Assembly: GCA_000697475.1 (NCBI GenBank)
Contig: JNEU01000903.1
Span: 1-44,851 of the forward strand
Origin: Lichtheimia corymbifera B2541
Lineage: Eukaryota > Mucoromycota > Mucoromycetes > Mucorales > Lichtheimiaceae
Reading direction: 5' to 3'
Length of the DNA: 44,851 bases
The translations under genes and the position numbers were made by a program. This document shows, piece after piece, positions 8,775 to 20,650 of this stretch. Each line of letters begins with the position of its first letter. The stretch's first letter is position 1. A model generated the notes under the pieces. The model was not told where the DNA came from, searched no databases, and worked only from the letters and a program-made list of their open reading frames with translations.

Positions 8775-9182
8775 TCAAAATCGAATCTCAAAGTCTCCAA
8801 TGGTATTTGCTATCTCTTCTACATGTTGACCATCCGATAAGAATGATCCCAACACCGTGTACACGACCGTCTCATCAATCTTGCCATCAGGTTGTCGTGC
8901 TGCTTCCAGCGTGGCTTTGAGCTCCTTTGCATTTTCTTGTTGGTTTTCAGGGAGATCATTCTTGTTGAGTGTTTCGAGTAGCTTGGTCATGTCTTCTTCA
9001 GTGAGTGGTTTGCCTTCGCCTTTATTGCATAATTCAGTCGTCGTGTTGTCATGCCACGTCAATAGGTCTATTTATCCCATACCAAGATTCAATGCACCTC
9101 GTACAAGACCTTCGAGTGATGGGTCGACACCATTGAGAGGAACACTGGTAGAAGGAGCAGGGTTGACAGTAGATTGCGTCAT
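8775..9182 (-). CDS. Conserved-looking small protein, 114 aa, unknown function
   Basis: Two exons, 9083-9182 and 8775-9019. The unspliced frame is interrupted by TAA. Removing a 63-nt GTATGG...AAAG intron (9020-9082) restores one frame and joins LVRGALNL to GEGKPLTEEDM. The product is acidic and helical: an N-terminal Pro/Ser segment, then TEEDMTKLLETLNKNDLP, a Lys/Glu helix, and a C-terminal VVYTVLGSFLSDG segment. No signal peptide, membrane span or known motif is visible, and I do not recognise the family. It lies downstream of the kelch-BTB gene on the same strand and converges on OMA1. (GA)n (9194-9210) lies just upstream, a CT tract on the coding strand. Confidence 0.65.
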
Positions 9183-9480
9183 GGTGGATGGTAAGTGAGA
9201 GAGAGAGAGAGAAAGGCGAAAGAAAGACGATCCAAGCCGCGTTTGTCTCCATGTGACAATTTTAAACGTGGTACAAACAACGCAAGATTAACTCAGCTTT
9301 GGCCCACACGCATCCATTTCACATGTGTCGCACAAAGAGCCATGTCATTCATTATATGTATATGTATATAAATGGTTGTTCTTCTTTTATATATGTGTAT
9401 GTCAAAAAGCAATGAGCAAATAAATAAAAAAGAGGTGTTGTTGTGTGTGGATCTTCTAGTACTACTACTACTAGGTATTA

Positions 9481-11889
9481 TTACTGAAATGACATTGAAA
9501 ACTTGCTTCCGAATGCTTCCAGGAATGGTTTCTTCTTTTTGGTTTTTTCTTTTGCTTTGGGTGCAGGTGTTGAAGGTGGAGGCTGATCCAAGGGAAAAGT
9601 GGGTGTTGCACCTTGAGAAACGCTGAGATCGTCGGTATCCATGACATGTTGTGGAAGACCCATGGGTAACTGGCGAGGTGTTCCTGGTGGACTTGTAGAT
9701 GAACCTGTGGATCGAGTTGTTCCAAAAGGAGATGAGCGTGGTTGTTGTTGTTGTGGTAAAGGATTGGATCGATTGGTCAATGATGGTGTACGTGCACGAT
9801 AAGTGGATAATGTGGGTGATGCAGCACTGCTACTGGACGGGCTATGATTGCCTGGTTCATACATGGAGGGTGTACGTGAATCCGCATAAGGTGATGAAGC
9901 ACTGGATGAGAAATGTTGTCGTTGTGGAGATGGATTTGGCATATAACCCGAAGTGACTGATGTAGGCGAATCACCACCACCATTATTACTCACAAGACCT
10001 GCCGATGAGGGTAATCGTTGTCGTCCATCGTTATTGGTATTGGTTGCTGTCAATCTTTGTTGCTGCTGTTGTTGTTGGATCATCTTTTTGGCTGCAATCA
10101 TCATTTTGAGAGCTCGAATCTGAAGACTTGTTTGATGAGATAATGCTGCTGTTTCAAAGATCAATGGTGCAGTTGACATGTTGAGCATCTGATGCAGTGC
10201 ATGTGTTGTCAATTCTCGTAGTCGTGTCAAATTGTACATATCGGCAAGCAACAAGAGCTGTGAAAGGACATGAGGCTGATACTGCTGTGCTGTCAACAGG
10301 TTGTCCGTATAAATGTACTGTAACAAGGCAACAACTACAGCGTGTGGGTATGGAAACATCATGCTGTGACTCTTGATCGCAGATCGTTGCAAGGGTTGTT
10401 GTGGTTGTGGTGTCTCTGGTTGTGATTCATTGTCGTCTGGCATCGGTGCATCGTTGCTATTACTCTGCTGCGTTGGCGTTGTACTAGCCGTCTCCGTGGT
10501 GGTGATGTCGCGGTTCGTCTTCATCAATTCAGCGAAATAAGGCCATCGTTGTGATAATACTGCCGAATTAACAGCAATCGACTGGCGTTCACGTGTGATA
10601 ATACGGAAATCCGAGACGGATGGTTCATTGAGTAATGACAGCCCCATTTCTTGTGCAAGTGAAGAGCAGGTAGGCTTGGGTAAGTTGTATACACCAAATG
10701 CTTCCAAATCAACCGTTGCCACGTGATCAAAATTGACTTGTCGATGATTGTAATCCTCGAGTAGGTTGCGAGATCGATGACCAAATACCAACAAGCGATT
10801 ACTGTCAGCATGCAAAACACCCTTGTTCCATGATCCAGTGCCAAATACAGATCCTGTCTCGATGCGTGACCAAGTCAATGTGCCGAGATTGAGAGCCCAA
10901 ATGGTATAAGCATGACTCTGAGGAGATAAATAGGTGCCAGCAAGTACAAGATGGTGACCCAATGTGTGTCCTGTGGGGAAACGCAATCCAGGTGGCATCA
11001 CTGAACCTGTCATGTATGACGAGCAATCCTCGATCGTTGAAGAAGGTGAAGAAGGTGAAAATATCAATTGCAATTCACGCTTGACATCTGCAAAGTTGTA
11101 GTTGGTGTACAAATAGATCGGCGTAGGTTCTTGTGTATTCTGCAATAATTGACCGTATTGTCGTACCATGGATGCTCGACGTTGTTGCTGAGCCTCCTTA
11201 TTATCCACTGCATCCAATCCTTGTTGTTGTTGTTGCTGCTGCTGATCATTCATGTTGAGTACAGCTGGTAAACGAGTGCCTGGTGGAGTAGTGATGGCAA
11301 TTGAACGATAAGCGCCTACATGTTTGTCGAGCTCTTTGACTTGCACCCATTCCCAAGTATCCAGGTCGAGAATATTGATTTCACCGAGATAATTGTTGTT
11401 CATGTCCTGACCACCAATGATGATGAGCTTATTATCTTCAGCGATACATGCCAAATGAGCATAGCGTGGACGTGGAGCGAATAATGAAGGCTTGATCTCA
11501 GGGCGACGCCACGACATTGTATCAATATCAAAGATCGAGATATCATCCAATACGCATAGTCCATCACCAGAAACACGCGAATAGCCCATGCCACCAAAGA
11601 CAACAATTGTATTATTGTGCACACTTGCAGAATGGAAATAACGAGCCTTGGGCGGTTTATCCGAGTCAGGTGGCGGAATGTGTCGTGTCCAAGTCAAGTC
11701 GCCAATATCCAAGACGTACATGTGGTTGGTCATTTTTCGTGAGGTGACAAGTCGTCCAGCAAATACAAAGACTCGATCCCCTACTACCGTCACTGACGCT
11801 CCCACCAACGGAGGTGGTACTTCACCCGTCGTATTCCTCACTTGAGTGATGATGCCCGAAATAGATTGCATTTGCATGGTCGTCGGCAT
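9481..11889 (-). CDS. Kelch-BTB protein (Ral2/LZTR1-like architecture)
   Basis: A single exon of 802 aa. Residues about 25-420 carry kelch-type blades (VFVFAGR, TIVVFGGMGYS, KLIIIGGQ, LLVFGHRS), with a poly-Q insertion near residue 220. Residues about 430-590 are a BTB/POZ fold: DFRIITRERQSIAVNSAVLS, then ALLQYIYTDNLL and LLLLADMYNLTRLREL. The C-terminal 200 residues are disordered and Ser/Pro-rich with poly-Q, ending in a Lys-rich segment. Kelch-BTB proteins usually act as scaffolds or Cullin-3 adaptors; fission yeast Ral2 (Ras activation) and animal LZTR1 share this order. Assignment to Ral2 is inference from architecture only. The start is chosen at MPTTMQMQ because upstream DNA is CT-rich leader. 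Confidence 0.85.
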   Translation of the reverse strand: MPTTMQMQSISGIITQVRNTTGEVPPPLVGASVTVVGDRVFVFAGRLVTSRKMTNHMYVLDIGDLTWTRHIPPPDSDKPPKARYFHSASVHNNTIVVFGGMGYSRVSGDGLCVLDDISIFDIDTMSWRRPEIKPSLFAPRPRYAHLACIAEDNKLIIIGGQDMNNNYLGEINILDLDTWEWVQVKELDKHVGAYRSIAITTPPGTRLPAVLNMNDQQQQQQQQGLDAVDNKEAQQQRRASMVRQYGQLLQNTQEPTPIYLYTNYNFADVKRELQLIFSPSSPSSTIEDCSSYMTGSVMPPGLRFPTGHTLGHHLVLAGTYLSPQSHAYTIWALNLGTLTWSRIETGSVFGTGSWNKGVLHADSNRLLVFGHRSRNLLEDYNHRQVNFDHVATVDLEAFGVYNLPKPTCSSLAQEMGLSLLNEPSVSDFRIITRERQSIAVNSAVLSQRWPYFAELMKTNRDITTTETASTTPTQQSNSNDAPMPDDNESQPETPQPQQPLQRSAIKSHSMMFPYPHAVVVALLQYIYTDNLLTAQQYQPHVLSQLLLLADMYNLTRLRELTTHALHQMLNMSTAPLIFETAALSHQTSLQIRALKMMIAAKKMIQQQQQQQRLTATNTNNDGRQRLPSSAGLVSNNGGGDSPTSVTSGYMPNPSPQRQHFSSSASSPYADSRTPSMYEPGNHSPSSSSAASPTLSTYRARTPSLTNRSNPLPQQQQPRSSPFGTTRSTGSSTSPPGTPRQLPMGLPQHVMDTDDLSVSQGATPTFPLDQPPPSTPAPKAKEKTKKKKPFLEAFGSKFSMSFQ

Positions 11890-13402
11890 TGAGTTCTTGT
11901 GTTGTGTATGTGTGTGTGTATAATTCTCGACCGATTAAACGAAATGAAAAGAAAAAAAAAGAAAGAGCTTTCAGGAGCAAAAGCCGACGATTCCTTTCTT
12001 TCTCTTTGTTGTTGAGACTTGGAAGAGCCGAGACAAAACGTGTAACCGAAAAAGAAGAGAGGGCGGTAGAAAGAGATAGGGCTTGTGGGTGGTTAAGAGG
12101 GAAAGGGGGAGAATAGGAAACGGGAGTGAGTGAATGAAAACAGTAGTGCGAAGCTGGCCCCAACCAGGCGGGGTTTATTGTGTTGGGTATGTGTTGTAGT
12201 CTACTACTACTAAAGGCACCTATCCAATATGGATGTTTCATTCTCTTTTAGCTGGCATTGTTTCAGGCACGTTTTTCTATCCTTGTTCCCATCATCATCA
12301 CCTTTTTAACTTGTTACCCATTTTATAACCTAGATAGAATTCCGTAGCAGATTACACAAATGACGATTATACGACGCGCTATCGTGCTAATTTGTGCCTC
12401 ATTTCTAACGTGACACACACATATGCTTCTTTTCGAGAATGCCACTGCGGAGTAGAATAAGCACACACCTCCTTCTCATTATGGAAATCCAAGGGCGATC
12501 ATTTTTGTCGCATCATTGTTCTTGTAGAAAATCGTCTTGCATCACTCAATTCACTCACTCACTCATTTATCTTTTTGCTGATTCATGTTACTAAATGATC
12601 TTTTCCTTATGCTATCATATACATCAATCACGTATTGTTCTTTGTTGTACTCCTTAATTTGCTCAGCAATAATGACCGCTCATTATCACCTGCTTGCTGT
12701 ACTCCTTATGTCTAGTGTATTGTGCTTTACCATTGGTATGATATGCCATTGGACTCCTCCCCAAGAGATATTATACAGGAGGTGTTGTGTGCGTGTGTGT
12801 GTAGGTCGGACATCGTTTTAAATCCAGGGACCACCACCATTCCCATGCACCACGCATTAGGGAGATCAAATGCATTATCTGAACCTAGCTACCACAACTA
12901 CTAATAGTATCAGCTCCCTTTACCTGCATTAAAGAGTGTGGCAATGCGCACATGCTTCAAAGCATGCAGAAATGGGACACCACCCATACCAAGATGATGA
13001 TGGTTCGATCACGTGACTGAAGGGGGATGAAGACAAAGGTGGTACATGATATCAGTCTCACGGATGATCCGCTGCCCCCCTCATATTTCAATGTCTGGAC
13101 CTGGATCATCTCCTCAAAAGCACCATTGATTGACTTTCCGATGGTAGTTATGACGCGATGAGGGGTCATAAAGCATATACGCGTTGATGAAAGCTTACCC
13201 ATCAGCGATCAAAGGATCTTGAAGTCATATCTTTTGATGTTTTGCCAACAGAATGCTTTATTTTATAACATGCATTAACGGAACAGAAAGAGGGGGTAAC
13301 GATAGGTACTTTTTTTTCGTGGTGAAACTGCAATATACAAGTGAGGAGGAGGGAGGGGGGATGTGATATGATAAGAGGTGTATACAATGTGGGTTGGTTT
13401 TT
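11890..13402. other. Long intergenic region
   Basis: Upstream sequence of the kelch-BTB gene (GA-rich on the plus strand, 11940-12070, a CT-rich leader on the coding strand) followed by about 1.2 kb reaching the stop of the KilA-N gene. Short frames at 12585-12821 and 12957-13202 show no family resemblance. I see no RNA gene or repeat of note. Confidence 0.5.
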
Positions 13403-15278
13403 TTATCTGAGGTCATCATCGCGATCACTACCACCAATATCAATTTCCTCATCTTCGTCGTCTTCTTGAATAGTAGCTAAAACGTCGCCTGAAGAAGATG
13501 AGTCTTTTGTTGTAGTAGTAGAAGGAGGAGGCGTGGTAGTAGTAGTGGTGATGGTGGTGCTAGTAATTTCAGCGGGTTCAGCCTTGGAAAGTGTAGGGGA
13601 GGGTGACGACGAGGATGAAGTATGTTCTACGACGCGATTGTTGTCATGATGACTGGTGCTGTTGTTACTACTCGTTGAGCCACGTAATTTGCTGGGTCGT
13701 AAAGAGGTAGTAGATTTACGATTATTGTTGTTGCCGGATGATGATTTTTTGGAAGGTACAACCACACGTAATGGCGATGTCAGGCTACCACTCCATGAAG
13801 CTGACTTTTTCAAATTGGATGGTGCAATTTTACCGCCAGTGCTATTGCCATGACGAGCTTGAGGACGACGACGTGAGGTGGCACGGACAGTAGCTGTACG
13901 TCTCAAGGCATCACTAGTACTACTAGATCCACCACCACGATGTTCAATACCAGAGGACATGATAGGTGAACTTGCACGTCGAATAAGTTCTTCCAAATCA
14001 ATCGAGCTGCCACTTTCCATAGCATCAATAGCTGCATCTCGCATCCGTTTCATTCGTTTGCGAACTTCTTCCACGTCGGTATCCGTATCCGTATCTTCGC
14101 CTTCATCATCATCATCCTCCTCCTCTTCAGCTTCAGCTTCTGAACCACTGTTTTCAATATCCACATCACTGCTGTGATCCGCTTGTTCATTCAATCGTCG
14201 TTTCTTGGCTGCACGTTTCTTAGCCGCCGCTGCTGCTGCTGCTGCACGTGCTGCAACACTGGATGCATCAATCACCGCCACTTTACGCTTGGTATTTTCA
14301 TGATCATCACCAAATGTACCCAGTAACGGTGCCTTTTGTGCATACTCGGCTATTTTGCGTGGATTGTTCGTCAATAAGAGTTGATGTAATTGTGCAGCAG
14401 TGGATGTTGTCAAGGCCTTGGTATTATTGCTGGATGAAGATGATGCTGAAGCAGCAGCGTCGTCACTATCAGGATGAGTGATACCGTTACGTAGAGCACG
14501 TCGTGCCAAGGATGCCCAGCGATTATTGCTGCTTTCTTTCAATGATGGTAGCTGAGGACGACGATGGATAGTGATAGGCAATGGTGATGGAAAGTAGGAT
14601 TCAATAGAATCAGTCAAGAAAGGACCCAGTCGATGTTGAATAGAACATGTTACAGCCAATTCCTGAGCTCGCCTTAAAGGAATCCATGTGCCGTACAATG
14701 CGCTCTTCTTTTCTGGAATACGACGTCGTTCCATTTCAAAGCTGAGAATCATACTGCGTTCACTGTCAGTGTCGATACCACCTGCCGTCAACAAGGTCGT
14801 ACCATTAATGTAATTGGTGTCCAGCCGGCGCATGATACGATATTCAGGTGTGTTAGCGTCTGGTGGTGCCAGCACCGCAATACAGACAGCGACATTATCA
14901 GCGACGGTTATATACATGGTGGGATTGGTGGGCATGATTGTATGCACAACCACCGGTTGTTGTTGATCGGTATTTACAATGGCCGGAGAGGTGGTGGTAT
15001 TGGTGTTGTTATTGGTGTGAGCGGTAGTGGTGGTAGTGGTGGTAGTAGTGGTAACAGGATCTTTGCGTAAAAGGGCTTCCAATGCTGGGAACCTTGCCAA
15101 TGCAGCCTTGATATCAGTCGCAGTTGTAGTAGGATTATCAGACTTTCCACCATTACTACTGACAGATTGCATATAGGCCGTCAATGCTTTTGTTAAATCC
15201 ACACCTGGAAATGCCGCTGATACTTGTTGAAGTGCTGCGAGATTGAATGTCTTTGATAGATCCAATGGTACCGTTGTA

Positions 15279-15312
<34 letters not shown>

Positions 15313-18083
15313 TGGCTGTTGCTTCTTCTTCGGCTACATCATTTGTCGTTGCTGGTGTTGGTGTATTATCAGGTGTCTTTTTTTCCTCATCATCTTCAAA
15401 TTTGACAAAGAATTCACCGTCATCCACATTGAGTAACGACGAGCTGCTAGCGGGATCCTTGGATTCTGGAGGAGTGGGTGTAGATTTCTTATCACCTTCT
15501 ATTAACCAGAATGAGCACGCCATAATATATTTTGAATGAGTCAATAATTTACCTTTGACATGGTCCTCTTTTTGGTCATTCTTTTTCTTTTCCTTGTCCT
15601 CCTCGTCCTGCTCGTCATCATCGTCTTCTTTGCCGTCCATTGGATCATCTCCCAATAACTTGGTGATACCAGGATATCCATCAATACCATATTCCTTGAC
15701 CAATTCACGAGCTCGGCTTAGAGGTACCCTAAGAATGATCATTTAGTTTTACCTTCTTCATTTGGTATTGACCAGCTGCTATTTCCGGATATACTCACCA
15801 TGCACCACGACAATCCATGGGTCCTTTTGTCAATGAAACCACCACTCTGCCTTCTCCAGTCTCACCAGCAGCATCAAAAGGTCCTTTGCCCATAACAGGT
15901 CGAGCTGCTTTACGTAACTGAGTAGCATTGACATAGCCTTCACCAAGATAAAAATGCTGATGACTATTGCGTCGATGTTTGGCGTTCTTATCGGCAGCAT
16001 GACGAGTACGTAACGCCACATGTTCTGTGGCACCATCGGTAGATGCAATGAATCGAAGAACTTTGGTATCAGGAATGTCGTCAGGTGAATCCAATTGATA
16101 ACATTCGAGAGATCCCCATGTGCGTTTGCGAATAACAAAACTTTCATCTTCATGCTGCTGCTGCGATTGCTGTTCCTGTTGGTGGTGGGTCGTGTCTGTA
16201 GTGGATGCTGTGGGCTCAGGAGAAGAAGACGATTGTTGTTGTTGTTGTTGTTGCTGATCCTGATCATCCGATGTTGTTGTCGTTGTTGTATTGATAATAG
16301 CATCCTCCTTCTTGTCTTCTTTACTATGATCTTCTTCATCCTCGTCTTCTGGGAATAAAATTGCACCCGAGGTTGTGGATTCATCAGGCCATGATTTACG
16401 TCGTTGTCGTGGTGGTGATGGTAAATCATCTTCTGTTGTATCATCATAATCTTCGGTAGTCATAGCAGCCGCAGCAGCCGCAGCTTCAGCCATACCACGT
16501 GCCGCTGTACTTGCCAAAAGCGCTCGTTGTAATAACGACGTTTCTCGAGTTCCCATGAGTGCTGAAAAGCTCTTTCGTGATGATTGTAATCGTGAAATCG
16601 CTGGTATATCTGATGTTGAAGAAGAGGAAGCAGCGGATGATGGTTCTTGTTGCTTGTCGCTACTACTGCTACTACTGCTACTATTGCTACTAGTAGTAGC
16701 TGCTGCTGCAGCAGCTGCACCAGTGAAATAAGTTTCAAGTTCGGCCATAGAAATTGATTCGGGTGCACCAATGCTGAGTGGAGGAAATGCATGTGTACTA
16801 GTCGATTCGTCGGACAAGAATACGGAATCAAAATCATGCTCCAAAGGACTCGTTGTCCATATTTCATCACCATTGTTGAGTGAAAATGATTGTCGACGTG
16901 CTGTTAATCGAGGTGATTCACCATGTTTACTTGATCCAGTTGCTGTTGCTTGTGCTATACTGGGTCGTCGAGAGCTGACCATATGGACTGAAGGTCGTCG
17001 ATCGGTAAGGCCCGTGGTTGTATCCAGCATCATTGCATCATCTCCTTTCAACATTTCTTCATGATAATCAGGATATTCATCCGCCTCACTTTCCTCGTCA
17101 TCTTGTTGTTGTTGCTTGACTTGTTCTTGTATCTCGTCCTCGATATCATCATCCTGATCAGACGCTTCTTCCAGTTGTGTGGGTGGTGGTGACACAGGCG
17201 GAATTGCTCGTGATAAAACATGTTGACTTTTGTGTGTAATCGGATCTACAAGTTATAATAGTGAATAAAAGAGGATATACTACTTTTACATTGAATATAG
17301 TAACATACCACGCATAGGAGAAAGCGGGAGACTATCCTTGCTGTGATAATGTCGACGTATACGTTTGGCTCCACGTCGTTTTGCCATGAGATCCGCTTCA
17401 TCATCGGCATCATCTTCGTCGATAACCACTGTCACTTGTTCATCGTCTTCTTCTATTGATTGTTGTCTTGTCTTTCTTCGAGATGCACGTGTTACGGGTG
17501 GTGAAGCATGTCGATTGGATCGTCGTAACGGTTGTTGTTGTTGTTGTTGCTCACGAGATGTCTCATCCTCCGACATGTCTGACAATGTTTTATGGTTGTC
17601 ATGATGCGTTGATGTTGTTGGTGACCCGTCGTCATCTTGTGGTGATGAAGAAGATGTTGGTTCGGTTGCCAAAGAATAGTTGATTTTGCGTGAGTGGTTT
17701 TCATCAAAGTGTTTGGCCAACAAAGGAGGTCGTGGCGGATTATGCTGTGCTGCGCGTTTAAAATGCTGGGATATGCGAGAAGAAACGGTAGCGAATGGAG
17801 TTGCACCACTATCAAAGGTCGTTAGTTATCTATAGTCTCCTCCTCGTATAGTAGCTTACCCTAATGTAGCATATTTGTACTTGACAATGACATTGGCCAG
17901 TTCTTTGGGTGAGCTTGGCTTGTTGCCCATTTTCAATAAAGCCTTCAGAATAGCTGTAAAGACCTTGTCTTTGGCATCGTCAGGGTGTATAGGAACAGGT
18001 AAACCCTGTCGTTGCTGTTGTTGTTGCTGCTCTCTAGCATTGGACGATGACTCTGCTTGCATGGGTGAATTGGAGTCTGACAT
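13403..18083 (-). CDS. Gds1 winged-helix plus two KilA-N/APSES-like domains, regulator
   Basis: Five exons: 17860-18083, 17309-17808, 15799-17245, 15553-15728 and 13403-15498, giving 1,480 aa. Residues about 25-95 match the fungal Gds1-type winged helix (VFTAILKALLKMGNKPSSP, then SRISQHFKRAA across intron 1). Residues about 690-755 are a KilA-N/APSES-like unit (YVNATQLRKAA ... WVPLSRARELVKEYGI) split by intron 3. Residues about 975-1085 are a second unit (YINGTTLLTAGGI ... YGTWIPLRRAQELA ... HRLGPFL). Between and after are long acidic, Gln/Ser and basic segments (KKRAAKKRR). APSES domains bind DNA in fungal regulators such as Xbp1 and StuA; binding here is inferred. The fourth intron (15499-15552, 54 nt) has no in-frame stop, so retention would add 18 aa. 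The 5' leader has a long (CT)n tract on the coding strand. Confidence 0.82.
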
Positions 18084-18963
18084 GAGGTGATGCCAGTGGT
18101 GGAAAAGTGGCGCAGAGGTGAATAAAGTGAATGTGTAACAAAGTGAAGAACTAAGGGTATAAAGCGGACAAGGGTGGTGGAAAAGAAGACAAAGGTGGGG
18201 GATGTTCAACGTCCACGCACAGAGAGAGAGAGAGAGAGAGTGAAAGAGAGAAAGTGAGTGGGTCAAAGTGAAACCAACTTTGAAAGAGAGCAGAAACGAA
18301 AGAGCGGCAACAGTTGCTGAAATAGGACAACTCTTTTGGACAGGCAACCCCGGATGTGGACATCAAGAGCAGTGCCTGTAAAGTTTAGTATGTGGATGAC
18401 CAATATAGAAGGTTGAACCACTTACAACAACACACACGCACTCTCGCACACATGGATGCTTTATAATAGTAACCAGCCCATTCATTATATTCATTTACAG
18501 AAATATACAAATACATATGCCACTTTATGCATGTTTGTTTCTTTCACTAATCCTGTTACCTTGTTCATTGTTCTTCTTTCTTTTAACCGCTTCCCGACCA
18601 AAAATTTTTTGTCCTTTTAAACATGTCTTCCTCCTCTCTCTGTCAACCACATCACAAGCTTTTAAAGAGCGAACTACCTTAACATGCGTTCTTTTGCCTG
18701 AATAAGATCATTGTGCTAACGCTTACAACATATTCTTCCGAGAGAGAGAGAGAGTATAATATGACATGTAACTCCTTTTTTTGTCACCCTCATTCCTTCA
18801 CACAGGATATACTCCAAAGTGAAACCGTACGAACCGGAAACTATGTTGACAATCCCGATGATGACCGTCATTGCTCGGAATCTAAGAGAAGTTTACTAAC
18901 ATGCCATAGCCAGAACATCCTTTTTTTATTATGATTGGTTATGCACTGCTGCAAACATTGATT
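18084..18963. other. Intergenic, CT-tract leader of the KilA-N gene
   Basis: Contains a (GA)n run at about 18221-18256 (CT on the coding strand) in the leader of the minus-strand regulator gene, and a second GA run at about 18740-18753. The frame upstream of the chosen start stays open for about 88 codons but is hydrophobic and CT-encoded, so I treat it as leader. No other gene seen. Confidence 0.5.
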
Positions 18964-20000
18964 TCATGATCGACGAGCATATTCTCGGGAACACCGCTCA
19001 CCTGATGATGGATAATATGGATGAGTGTGAAAATGACTTGTTAATCACGGGGGGGATGTTTGTCAACTTACAATACTTTTGACCACCACGAATATGCCAT
19101 CTCTTTGCATCCGTGGTTGCACAAGATGCGCAGACCAAGAGTGGGCGATGTTGTTGCTCATCCTTTTTGTTAAGCATGCCTCGAGAAATACGTGCCTTGC
19201 CATCTTCTTGGATCACAACAATACGTCGTTGACGGCTGACTTTTTCGCTGTATATCATTGAGTGGGAGATACATCATACAATAAACACGCACTTACTATA
19301 GACCACAAGCATTGCAAAGGAGCCATCGAGTGATAGGACCTCTTCTCCAAGTAGGTGTCTTGGTCGCTCCGCAATTCATGCATTTATTCTTTTCCTTGGT
19401 ACGTTTGACGCCTCGCTTCTTTTTGTCACAAGAGGATGTGGATGCAGCCTTGGTATCTGAAGCAATCCCAGTAGTAGTACCACCAACAACAGCGGAATGA
19501 GTTGTCGTAGTAGGAGGATGGTGATATGGTGACGATAGGCCTATTGGTGGCATCATCAGATGGAAGGTGCTAGCACGAGAAGAAGAAGAAGGAACCACAT
19601 CATTGTGGGGTGTTGCTAATTCTTCAGGAGAAGAGCTTAACGTGTAAGTATCATAATCAACGCCATCCGAAAAACGAGGCCAGTACTCGCCATCAGCATT
19701 GCTGACATGAGGATAGACATCCATGGCTGGATAATAAGGGGGCCACGCTAAGGACGGAACACTGGATAATGGGGATGGCAATGTTTGCTGTTGTGAAGGC
19801 ATGAAAGGATGGCCACTACCACCACTTGCAGATGATGGACTTGAAGATGATAGAGAAGAAGGGCTTACGACAAGTGGGTCGTATATGTACGTGTAATCCT
19901 CCACCAATTGATCAGTGCTTGATAACAAAATGGACCCGTGCAGAGGAGCATTGTAGTCATCCAGAGTATCAGAATGGCGATCATCATCGTGGAGGTTCAT
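18964..20000 (-). CDS. GATA-type zinc-finger transcription factor with a degenerate second finger
   Basis: Three exons: 19297-20000, 19072-19247 and 18964-19001, giving 305 aa. The N-terminal 200 residues are Ser/Pro/Asp-rich. A basic stretch (KKKRGVKRTKEKNK) leads into a CX2CX18CX2C finger, CMNCGATKTPTWRRGP...LLCNACGL, the spacing of white-collar-type GATA fingers; intron 1 falls directly after CGLY. Exon 2 plus exon 3 encode a second Cys pattern, CASC...YCERC (CX2CX16CX2C), ending SREYARRS and stop. GATA factors bind GATA sites and control light, nitrogen or iron responses. Which response cannot be read here; no PAS or LOV domain is present. A TATAAAA box on the coding strand (20076-20082) lies about 76 bp before the start, which supports MNLHDDD over an upstream ATG that overlaps the TATA box. 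Confidence 0.88.
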
Positions 20001-20650
20001 GTTTGCTTGCTTTATGAGAAAGAAAAAGGAAAAAGGAAGACGTGGATGATGGCCTCTTTTTGACAAATGCTTGCATTTTATACACATACGCTATTGCGTA
20101 TGTGTGTGTGTGTGTATGTATGTCCTTCTTTTACTCTCAATCTCTCACTCTTTATTTTGCTTTCTGTCATTCTCCCACAAGCTTGTCATTGCCAAATAGG
20201 CTAGAGCGCCAATTTATCATCTTGGTTTGTTTACCCACCACCACCACCACTCCTCGCAGGTGAAAAAGATCTCCTTTTTATGGCTCTTGCTGTCATATGC
20301 CACCATAGCATCCATATACACGTGTAATTGTAAACAAAAAATTTATGCTGTTGGAAAAGGAGGGGAGGAGGAAGAAGAGATAGGTAAAAAGAAGTGGGGG
20401 AGGAAACAGGGTTTATGCGCATGAATGTGTCGTAGTAATAGTGGAGTAGGTAGAGGCTAACACACACATCATGCGAACCTTAACTCATTCTCATTGCTGT
20501 AAACAATACATACACCGGGTGTGATGATATGGATGCATTACATGTGGAGCCATATTTGGGATGTATCTCAAGCGATTGGCGGGATAAGCGATTGGCGTAC
20601 AGTGCTTGTTGCCTTTTGGTTGAAAGGGTATATTTCATATTGACCTTTGT
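20001..20650. promoter_or_regulatory. Divergent promoter region, GATA factor and sirtuin
   Basis: 650 bp between two divergent starts. A TATAAAA on the minus strand (20076-20082) fits the GATA gene. GT-rich (20100-20117) and CCACCACCA (20237-20250) simple runs are present. No clear core element is visible for the sirtuin gene. Confidence 0.5.

Noticed and set aside
12980..13075. Possible C/D box snoRNA (GATGATG followed by CTGA)
   Set aside because: Box spacing is too short and no terminal stem or proper D box is present.
18084..18347. Longer N-terminus for the Gds1/KilA-N protein
   Set aside because: The upstream frame is CT-repeat encoded and hydrophobic; the first plausible start with normal composition is at 18083.
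20448..20650. Upstream exon for the sirtuin
   Set aside because: The ATG at 20651 already gives a presequence-like N-terminus, and no in-frame exon with a good donor is visible upstream.
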